This document shows, one piece after another, positions 1-8,731 of a stretch of 22,840 nucleotides of DNA. The stretch covers positions 51,150 through 73,989 of the forward strand of contig NWUY0300013160.1 of NCBI GenBank assembly GCA_004151065.3, given 5' to 3'. Both the position numbers and the translations under genes were made by a program. The notes beneath the pieces were generated by a model. That model made no database searches. It was not told the DNA's origin and worked only from the letters and a program-made list of their open reading frames with translations. The stretch's first letter is position 1, and each line of letters begins with the position of its first letter. Source of the DNA: Larix sibirica. Its lineage: Eukaryota > Streptophyta > Pinopsida > Pinales > Pinaceae.

Positions 1-1341
1 ACACATTTCCAGATGAACACTTATTTGTGATCTCTGCACACACCCCATGGTTTGCTGACATTGAAAATTATTTAGCCACTAGGAAGTTCCTTAAACACTT
101 TACCAACAAGCAAAGATCCAATATAATCAGGAAGAGTGTTCCATTCTCATGGATCCAAGGATATAGTTTTAGAAGGGGACCAGATCACATTATGAGAAGA
201 TGCATTAGAGAGGATGAGGTTCATGACATTCTTCATGCTTGTCATGATGAACCATGTGGTGGCCATTATGCATCTAAAAGGACAACATACAAAGTTTTAA
301 AAACAGGATATTATTGGCCAACCTTACACCTGGATGCAGCCACCTATGTTTCCCAATGTCATGAATGTCAAAGAATGGGAAAACCAACTCAAAGATATGA
401 AATTCTACTCCACCCTTAGATTACAATGGAACCTTTTGAGAAATGGGGAGTGGAACTTGCTGGACCCATTGATCCACCATCAAACATGAAGAACCACATT
501 CTTGTCTGTACTTTCTACCTTACAAAAAGGGTGGAGGTAAAAGAATTAAGATCGGCCAACGAAAACTCAATAGCAAAGTTTTTTCACTAGATTTGGAGCA
601 CCAAGAGAGCTTGTTACTGACAAAGGAAAACAGTTTGCATCGAATTTGGTAGAGAAAAATATTAAAATCGACAAGTTCAAACACAGACAATCAACATCGT
701 ACCATCCTCAGGCCAATGTCCAAGCAAAAGTTACCAATAGGGAAATAGAAAGGATTATGCCTAAGACAATGCAAACTCACAGAAGGTACTGGGAAGATAA
801 AATTCATGAAGAATCTTGGGCCTAAAACACCACCTGGAAGACAACTACAGGCTTCACACCATATGAATTAGTTTATGGAAAAACAATAATGTTGCCAATT
901 GAATTTGAGCTTAAAAATTTGAGGAAGGCATTAGAACTTGACATGGACTTGTCCACAGCACATAATGAAAGGCTACTTAAACTTAATCAGCTAGATGAAA
1001 TCAGACAACAAGCCTTACAACATACAGAAATAGTCCAGCAGTAAAGAAAATTATGGCATGATAAATTCATAAAGACTAAATGCTTCAAAGAAGGAGACTG
1101 GGCCCTGCTTTATGACTCAAGTTTTAAATACTTTAAAGGAAAATTAAGAAATAGATGGTTACGGCCCTACCAAGTCAACATTATCTATAACAACGGCTTT
1201 GTCCAAATATCCACCATAAAAGAGGATAGAATACCATTACCACTCAATGGTCACAGACTAAAGCAGTATAAAAAACCTCTCAACAAGGAAGAGTTAACAA
1301 AAGCTCTCCAGATAGCAGGACTATACCTAATACTAGGGTAG
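1..1341 (+). pseudogene. Ty3/gypsy pol 3' remnant, copy A (RNase H tail and integrase)
   Basis: This is the end of a retrotransposon polyprotein that would cut and join element cDNA into the host genome. The frame is open from the window edge to 419. It contains the integrase zinc-binding module: the His pair lies in HACHDEPCGGH and the Cys pair in QCHEC. A TAG at 417-419 separates it from the catalytic core. In the core the first catalytic Asp is Phe (codon 513-515), the second Asp is kept (619-621) in VTDKGKQF, and the Glu is Lys (727-729); the 35-residue spacing between the last two is preserved. A deletion of about 14 bases near 580, judged against the copy at 10087-10602, breaks the frame. 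Further stops lie at 824-826 and 1042-1044. The tail, with WHDKFIK and NGHRLKQYKKPL, ends in TAG at 1339-1341 with no chromodomain. The family is certain; the protein is dead. Confidence 0.93.
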
Positions 1342-2338
1342 TAATTCCCTTCTCCAAATTTATCATCAATGATGATATATCAAGAATAAAATAAATTGCA
1401 AAAGAGATAAAAAAAAAGAGACAAAAATATATATTTATAATGAAAATAATATGCTCAAATGAAAACCTTTTACAAGGAATCTAGGGAAACAAAATAAAAA
1501 TGTTTCGCTAATCTAATGCAAGACATCACACTACCATGAAGAAGACGCAACCTACATGATTTCTACAAGTTGCAACACTCCTATAACAAGCACATAATGC
1601 AACAACTCACCTCAACGGGAAACAATAAGTTAGTCAAAGGTTAGTCTACTCATCTAAATACATAAATTTGATCTCTTATGTTTTTTTAGCTAGTGTATGT
1701 TCCATTCTTTTTCAACTTGATGTGGACATCAACAATAAAGTTGGGGGCAGCAAAATAAAAGGAAGCACTTGTTCAGATTTCAGAGAAATATTATACGTGG
1801 CAGTAGCAGATTTTTTATTTTTTTCCCATGAGAAAAAGGCGACACTTTGTACATCCCAAAATCAGGGAAGAAACACGGCAAGAGGGTGCCACATGCCGCA
1901 TTGGAAAAATGATTGGTTAGACGAAATTGGAAATATTGTCAAGTCAGATGGAAAAAATGAATTTGACCACCGCATCCTTCCACCTCAAATAAGGAGAGCA
2001 TATGGGACAGTCAGCACAATCCGAAGGACGAGTGGGTAATGATGAATGGAGAAGGTGATTGGAAAATTTCAAAATCAAATGACAGGTTATGATGAGTGCA
2101 GGATATAACATAATGAGAAAATGTTAACTACCATTTCCACCACCTGTAGATTTATCCAACACTCAAAGAACCCACATGAAGGAAAAACCATGAGAAAAAG
2201 AGAAACGCAAAATCCAACATTGAGTAGCCAAGTTGAAGCTAGGTAATTTGAAGCCCCTATATAACAAGAAGTTGCTCTACATTTTGTTAGTAGCTCTTTC
2301 AAACTTTGTTCTTAGGTTGTATAAGGAGGGTTATCAGG
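1342..2338 (+). other. Spacer between integrase and the downstream ORF, copy A
   Basis: This stretch of about 1 kb between the pol stop and the aORF start recurs at 6508-7508 and 10904-11890, roughly 85-90% alike by eye with small indels. I see no conserved protein in it. It begins AT-rich, with runs of A and AAAATAAAA-like text, contains a purine-rich tract, and ends in a short pyrimidine stretch plus TTAG just before the aORF ATG. It reads as noncoding retroelement DNA that may carry signals for a downstream transcript. Confidence 0.7.
1742..1764 (+). promoter_or_regulatory. Internal polypurine-tract-like run, copy A
   Basis: The text AAAGTTGGGGGCAGC, followed by an A/G-rich stretch, matches the position of a cleaner purine run in the second copy (6914-6936). 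Here the run is broken by single pyrimidines. It lies between pol and the aORF, far from the LTR, so it would be an internal rather than terminal second-strand primer. That role is inferred from composition and position only. Confidence 0.4.
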
Positions 2339-4861
2339 ATGACCGGGGGTTTTGTGAAACGAGAATCCACAGACCATTCCAATTTGTTTAAAAACCCAAA
2401 ATCCATGAAATATTTCCAAGATGTAGGATGGGACCAGTATTTTCAGAAATTAGAGGGTTACCATGAAGGATTAACAGAAGAATTTTCCAAAAACATGAAA
2501 AATATGGATGATGATAACTGTAGAACAGAGTTGAGAGGGGTTACCATCGAACTCAATGAGGAAGTGCTAAGCAAAGTTATTTCTCTTCCCAAGGGAATGA
2601 AATGGGATAAGGATGACAGATAGCTTGCTCAGAAAGACAAGAAACAATTCTTCCATTTCACAGAAAAGTATGAGGAATCTAAGGGGAGTGTAAAAAGGGA
2701 TTCGTTTACAGATCCATGGAGAGAGGTATCTCTCATAGTTATGAAATATATCACATGTGATGGTCGGAATGCCTAATTACATGCCTACCATTTCCATATT
2801 TTGAACCTCTTAAGGAACCTCAGGTGGCAAAGGGCAGGGAAAAATATCAGTCTTCCCTGGTTTTTATTCAAATTCCTTTCCTCAATGAGAATAAAGTACC
2901 AATTGGGGACGGTATATGCTCTGTCTCACCATGGATTAGTCAAGCTAATCATCTGCAATACCCTGGAAAGAGAATACACCCACTTGACTTGGGACACGTT
3001 GTTAAAGATCAATCAAGCCGAGATATAGGTCTTTCATAGGAAGGAACATGTATCTACTGAAGAGTAGACAACTCCACAGAAGAAGAAACTAAATTTACCT
3101 ACTAAATAACAGACAACCCCACATGCAAAGCAACTAAGGAGACAAACAACATAGGATGCGAAGGTATCTCAAAATAAAACTCATCCCATAGGAAAACCAA
3201 ATAAAATTGGTCATGTTTCTCAAAGAACCAGAGCTAGTCGTAGCAGAGTAATAAGCGGAAATGAAAAAGAACCTAGGGAGTATAAGGAGGAAGAAACAAT
3301 TGCGGATTCCCTCCTCCACCTAGGAAAGAAAGGACAAAGCTCTACAAAGAAAAGAACCCTGCAAACTAGCGGTCAAGAAAAACATGAGAAAAAGAAGAAG
3401 AGTGAGGAGACAAAACTTGTGTAATACTCACTCTCAGATACCGAGTATCCTCATGAGAAGCAGGCTTCAGACTCAGATGATAAGGATGTAGAGGATATTT
3501 TCCATGGAAAGTACACAACAAAAACAAGGGGGTACCTCTTCTGGATATCAACAAGATGTGGGAGAAATTTTTCCTAAAATCCAACATAATGTAGAACATA
3601 CCAAAACTCGAGAAGATGTGCCTGGTTCTTCAGCAGCCAGTGGTAGAATATCTAGCACAATAATCCATGAGATGCTTAGAGAGAAGGATGAAGAAATTAT
3701 GAAGCTCCAGGATCATCTCAAAGAAATGGAACATGAAGTGTTGAAGTGGAAAAATATTTCCCACACTATAGAAGCTTTTACAACTTCTAATACAAAGGAG
3801 CATCAGGAATATGAATTGCATCTCCTAGAGGAAAAGCTCCAAGTCATTAAAATGCAGTATGAAGAAGAAAAGCAGCAGGTGATGAATGAAAATATCCTCC
3901 TGAAAAGAGATTTTCAAGGTTGTGAAGCTAAGTTGAAGGATGAAATAAGGGATAAATCCAAATTAGATGAGCAATGAAAGAAAATTTTTAACATCATGAA
4001 GCATATCATACTTTGTAGGAATCCTCAAGGGTATACTCAGTCTTCTTAAGAGAGATATGGATACGGTACAAGCTCAATGGGATATAGGAAGGACAATCAA
4101 AATAATTGGATACTCCCAAGGCCTTCATAGAAACCTACCAATGAGTTGGGGAGCTAGGTAAGGACCAACTCAGTGATTTTTATTTGCATAATTTCATCTT
4201 ACCTTATCCCTACATGTGGTCACCTAATCCTTACATAGGGGATGTAAAACTCATATCCATGTGCTCTTGGCTCTCTAATGAGGATAGAAGAGCCACAGAA
4301 ATGCTCCATCACTTTGAAACTAAGAAAGACACTGAGTTATGGATCAAACTAGAGGCACCGATTGTGGACATCGTGCTCACTTCTCACCAGCTAATGATCC
4401 ACGATAATGATATGATACCAATTCTAAAGGAGAAACAAAATTTTGTCGTTGCTCATTTCAAAGACCTAATATCCGAAGAGAATAAAAATAGGATCATGCA
4501 GCTCACTGAAAATAGATGGAAAGACATTCCTCTTGAGATGCAAAAGCTATAAATGCATTCACCTTCTAACATGGGGAAATATCTCTTAGGATCCACTCTA
4601 TACCTCACCATAATGGAAAAGTTGGGGTTATAATGGATTGGTCTAAGATTTACCCCGCCATTACTCCTATCCAATGAAAATCAGGAGTGGAATCGGGAAT
4701 AAGAAACATCCAATTGGGAGCAGATCAAGAAAATAGAGGATTTTATCAATCAGGGGATATGACCATTTGATATGCCCACCAAATCAGACTTACAGAAAAG
4801 CTTGATCCCAGAAAACACTAGATTCAGTGGTTGATTGCACAGAGACGTGCAAATGAGTTAG
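2339..4861 (+). pseudogene. Additional retroelement ORF downstream of integrase (aORF), copy 1, nearly full length
   Basis: The ATG at 2339 starts MTGGFVKRE, a start conserved in all three copies. The frame reads, with interruptions, to TAG at 4859-4861, immediately before the terminal polypurine tract: about 840 codons. In order I see: a conserved block (residues 1-145) with WDQYFQKLEGYH and RGVTIELNEEVLSKV; a second block (about 148-215) with LPWFLFKFLSSM and HHGLVKLI; a Lys/Glu-rich linker; a coiled coil (about 442-546) in another frame (ORF 3504-3977); and a C-terminal block from about 610 with PYPYMWSPNPYIGD. The first blocks resemble the plant 'putative transposon protein' domain seen in retroelements, by pattern only. 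I see no signal peptide or membrane span, so an envelope role is unsupported. Stops at 2621, 2774, 3026, 3065 and 3422 and two frame changes (near 3500 and 4130) make it a pseudogene. Confidence 0.75.
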
Positions 4862-4863
4862 TT

Positions 4864-4872
4864 GGGGGGAGA
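4864..4872 (+). promoter_or_regulatory. Terminal polypurine tract (plus-strand primer)
   Basis: GGGGGGAGA follows directly on the aORF stop and is itself followed by TGGTGGCTCCC, which begins with TG as an LTR should. Order (last ORF, purine tract, LTR start) and composition fit the reverse-transcription primer for second-strand synthesis. Confidence 0.75.
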
Positions 4873-5991
4873 TGGTGGCTCCCAACATTAGGTAATAAAA
4901 TGCATTTGAATCCTTTGTTAATAAGACATTTTTTTCCAAAAAGGATATATTATGGTATCAAATTGATAAAGATGAGTGCATCCTTGCTAGGATTATAGAA
5001 GATTTCAGTTTATATATTCTAGATGATGTAGTCTTCCTTTTTCTAGCTTAAATGCACATATAAGACTGATATGGTTGGTTATTAGAAGTATATTTTTGAC
5101 ACAGGTCTTGAACTAAAAACATCAGGACAATTTTTCTCATAAGAACAAATGGTAGGAACAACTTATTTTTAGTTCATTAGTAAAGCTCAAGGTAACAGTT
5201 TTTTGTAGGAACCAATGCGCGGGATGAGCAGAGTCTAAGAGAATAATTGCAATCATTAAGCACGAGTATCAATATTTGAATATCTCTGAATATGTATCTA
5301 TTTGATTCCTAGTCCCCGAATACTGGACTGAGCTCAGTAAACTGCCACTATACGCGTTGTCTTCCATAGTGCGCCTCATACAACCGTAGATTAGACACTA
5401 GTAGTTTAATTTCAGAGTTTTTTAGAAAAAATATATTAAATTATAGCCTAACTTACAGAGGGGGCCATTTTGTGTATGAACGTAGTTATTTACAATGTTT
5501 TTGAGAAGCATACAGTTGAGACTTATTATGTTAAAAAAACTATTTTAAAGTAAATGAAGAATTCCACTTTCCTAGCTTATGGAGTAAATTTACGTTCATA
5601 TATCTCCTTGGATAAGAGCCCATCCATAAGCAATTGCAGGGGCATGTGTGTTAAATTATATTTCATTGCTTTCATGTGAATTTGATAGATCATAATAGAA
5701 CATAGTATATTTACTGCAATTTGTAGACAATTTAGAGTATGTTGACAGAGTAGCTTTGATAGATTATTTATGCATCTTTGATTCAGTTTGAATGCTTCTT
5801 TACTATTTCTGTAATTTCCAATTGAGTATTTATTTTATAACATGGGATCTTATCATATGAACTTGGTTAAGCAGTTTAGTTCTTATTTTGTTTCATTACC
5901 TGCTTAGAATTCGGTGTAATCTAACACCTAGACTTGGTGTGTGAATGGTAAGGTAGATAAGGGGTTTTTCCTTAAAAGGTTTGCCTAAAAC
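4873..5991 (+). repeat. Ty3/gypsy LTR, 5' three quarters, cut by a chimeric junction
   Basis: The LTR starts TGGTGGCTCC after the polypurine tract. From about 5430 on it matches the LTR pieces at 13029-13599 and 17426-18317. It stops being LTR at GCCTAAAAC (5983-5991), where integrase sequence takes over. Adding the missing end from 13275-13599 gives a composite LTR of about 1.44 kb ending in CA. The first 550 bases (4873-5430) have no second copy in this window. No gene is present. Confidence 0.78.
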
Positions 5992-6507
5992 ACCACCTGG
6001 AAGACAACTATAGGCTTCACGCCATATGAATTATTTTATGGAAAAACAATAATGTTGGCAATTGAATTCGAGCTTAAAACTTTGAGGATGGCATTGGAAC
6101 TTGACATTGACTTGTCCACAGCACAGAATGAAAGGCTACTTCAACTTAATCAGCTAAATGAAATCAGACAACAGGCCTTACAACATACAGAAATAGTCCA
6201 GCAGTAGAGAAAATTATGGCATGATAAATTCATAAAGACTAAATACTTCAAAGAAGGAGACTGGGCCCTACTTTATGACTCAAGGTTTAAAGACTTTAAC
6301 AGAAAATTAAGAACCAGATGGTTAGGGCCCTACCAAGTCGACATTATCTATGACAATGGCTTTTTCCAAATCTCCACCATAAATGAGGATAGAATACCAT
6401 TACTGGTCAATGGTCACAGACTAAATCTGTATAAAAAACCTCTCAACAAGGAAGAGTTAACAAAAACTCTCCAGACAGCAGGACTATACCTAATACTAGG
6501 GAAGTAA
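5983..6507 (+). pseudogene. Integrase C-terminal fragment, copy C
   Basis: This fragment starts mid-domain, in NTTWKTTIGF, corresponding to position 820 in copy A, and runs through ELDIDLSTAQNERLLQLNQL, KLWHDKFIKTKYF and RTRWLGPYQVDII to TAA at 6505-6507, one codon later than in copy A. It contains none of the catalytic residues. A TAG at 6205-6207 lies at the same codon as stops in copies A and B. It has no start of its own and is joined upstream to LTR sequence, so it is a broken piece rather than a gene. Confidence 0.9.
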
Positions 6508-7508
6508 TGCCCTTCTCCAACTTGATCATCAATGATGATATATCAAGAATAAAATAAAATAAAAAAGAGATTAAAAAAAGAGGAAAAAGAGACAAAAATA
6601 TATATTTATAATGAAAATAATATGCTTAGATGAAAACCTTTTACAGGGCATCTAGGGAAACAAAATAAAAAAATTTCGCTAATCCAATGCAGGACATCAC
6701 ACTACTATGAATAAGACACAACCTACATGATTTCTACAACTTGCAACACTCCTACAACAAGCATACAATGCAACAACTCACCTCAACGGGAAACAGTAAG
6801 TTAGTCAAATGTTAGTATACTCATCTAAATACATAAATTTGATCTCTTATGTTTTTTTAGCTAGTGTATGTTCCATTTTTTTTCAAATTGATGTGGACAT
6901 CAACAATAAAGTTGGGGGGAGAAGAAGAAAAGGAAGCATTTGTTCATAGTTTAGAGAAATATTATTCGTGGCAATAGCAGACTTTTTATTTTTTTCCATG
7001 ATAAAAAGGCGGCACTTTGGACATCTCAAAATCAGGGCAGAAACACGGTGAGAGGATGCCACATGCCACATTGGAAAAATGATTGGTTAGACGAACTTGG
7101 AAATATTGTCAAGTCGAATGGAAAAAAGGAATCTGACCACCATTGTCTTCCACCTCAAATAAGGAGAACATATGGGACATTGGGAAAAATCCGAAGGACG
7201 AGTGGGTAATGATGAATGGAGAAGGTGGTTGTAAATTTTCAAAATAAAATGACAGGTTATCATGAGTGCAGGATATAACATAATGAGAAAATTTTAACTA
7301 CCATTTCCACCACCTGGAGATTGAGCCAACACTCGAAGAACCCGCACGAAGGAAAAACCCTAAGAAAAAGAGCAATGTAGAATCCAACATTGAGTAGCCA
7401 AGTTGAAGCTAGGTAATTTGAAGCCCCTCTATAGCAAGAAGTTGCTCTACATTTTGTTAGTAGCTCTTTCAGACTTTGTTCTTAGGTTGTAGAAGGAGGG
7501 TTATCAGG
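6508..7508 (+). other. Spacer between integrase and aORF, copy C
   Basis: Second copy of the pol-aORF spacer. It carries the clean purine run at 6914-6936 and the TTCTTAG just before the aORF. No conserved reading frame is visible; the small ORFs on either strand are not kept in the other copies. Confidence 0.7.
6914..6936 (+). promoter_or_regulatory. Internal polypurine tract, 23 uninterrupted purines
   Basis: Twenty-three consecutive purines (six G, then AGAAGAAGAAAAGGAAG) lie in the pol-aORF spacer. The G-run plus AGA core resembles the terminal tract at 4864-4872. The same place is degraded in the other copies: GGGGG then C at 1743-1748, and GGGGGGG then C at 11294-11301. A central primer for plus-strand DNA synthesis is the natural reading but is inferred. 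Confidence 0.5.
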
Positions 7509-8646
7509 ATGACCGGTGGTTTTGTGAAACGAGAACCCACAGACCATTCCAAGCTGTTTAAAAACCCAAAAGCCATGAAATATTTCCAAGATGTAGGATG
7601 GGACCAGTATTTTCAAAAATTAGAGGGTTACCATGGAGCATTAACTGAAGAATTTTCCAAAAACATGAAAAATATTGATGATGATAACTGTAGAACAGAG
7701 GTGAGAGGAGTTACCATCAAACTCAATGAGGAAGTGCTAAGCAGAGTTACTTCTCTTCCCAAGGGAATGAAATGGGATAAGGATGACAAAGAGCTTACTC
7801 ATAAAGACAAGAAACAATTCTTCCATTTCACAGAAAAGTATGAGGAACCTAAGGGGAGTGTAAAATGGGATTCGTTTCCATATCCATGGAGAGAGGTAGC
7901 TCTCATAGTTACGAAATATATCACCTGTGATGGTCAGCATGCCTAGTTACATGCCTGCCATTTCCATATTTTGAACCTCTTAAGGAACCTGAGGTGGAAA
8001 AGGGAAAGGAAAAATATCAGTATTCCCTGGTTTTTATTCAAATTCCTTTCCTCAATGAGAATCAAGTACCATTTGGGGAAGGTAGATGCTTTGTCTCACC
8101 ATGGATTAGTCAAGTTAATCATCTACAATACCCTCGAAAGAGAATACACCCCCTTGACTTGGGACACGTTGTTAAATATAAATCAAGCTAAGATATAGGT
8201 CTTCCATAGGAAGGAACATGTACCTACTGAAGAGTAGAAAACTCCACAGAAGAAGCAACCAAAGTTACATGCTGAAGAACAGACAACCCCACATGTGAAG
8301 CATCCAAGGAGACAAACAACACAAGATGGGAATGTATCTCAAAAGAAAACTCATCCCATAGGAAACCCAAATAAAACTGGTCATGTTTCTCAAAGAACCA
8401 GAGATAGTCATAGCAGAGTAATAACTGGCAATGAAGAAGAACCCGGGTTGGATAAGGAGGAAGAAACAATTGCATATTCCCTCCTCCACCTAGGAAAGAA
8501 AGGACAAATCTCTACAAAGAAAAGAACCCTGCAAACTAGCGATCAAGAAAAACCTGAGAAGAAGAAGAAGATTGAGGAGCCAAAAATTGTGTAATACTCA
8601 CTCTCAGATACCGAGTATCCTCATGAGAAGCAGGCTTCAGAATCAA
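7509..8646 (+). pseudogene. aORF copy 2, truncated by fusion to LTR
   Basis: The ATG at 7509 starts the same MTGGFVKRE protein, open for 145 codons to TAG 7944-7946. It then continues in the same frame through the HHGLVKLI block (stop 8196-8198), the Lys-rich linker (stops 8235-8237 and 8592-8594) and the acidic start of the next section. At about 8646 it jumps into LTR sequence, losing the coiled coil, the C-terminal block, the polypurine tract and the first 880 bases of the LTR found in copy 1. From 7541 to 8730 this copy looks identical, base for base, to 11923-13112. Confidence 0.8.
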
Positions 8647-8730
8647 AGTAGCTTTGATAGATAGATTATTTATGCATCTTTGATTCAGTTTGAATGTTTC
8701 TTTACTATTTCTGCAATTTCCAATTGAGTA
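8647..8730 (+). repeat. LTR fragment between the aORF junction and the N
   Basis: AGTAGCTTTGATAG and the following text match the LTR at 5749 onward, with an extra GATA unit shared with 13029-13112. The match ends at the N. In the LTR copy at 13029 the sequence continues normally past this point. Confidence 0.85.
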
Positions 8731-8731
8731 N
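8731..8731. other. Ambiguous base N at a structural break
   Basis: A single N separates LTR sequence on the left from the middle of an RT domain on the right. The left side stops where an otherwise perfect repeat of 11923-13112 stops. It most likely marks a contig join. Confidence 0.8.

Noticed and set aside
1668-2039. A 123-codon open frame in the pol-aORF spacer
   Set aside because: It crosses the internal purine tract, and the matching stretches in the other two copies have stops early in the frame; no motif is visible.
2774-3424. Reassigned stop codons or programmed readthrough
   Set aside because: Frameshifts, missing catalytic residues and private stops elsewhere show ordinary decay; no known readthrough context follows the stops.
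2339-4861. Calling the downstream ORF an envelope gene
   Set aside because: No signal peptide, membrane span or cleavage site is visible; position alone is not enough.
8224-8489. Minus-strand frames opposite the aORF linker (also at 12606-12871)
   Set aside because: They mirror the Lys/Glu-rich plus-strand frame, and their identity between copies only reflects the identical DNA block.
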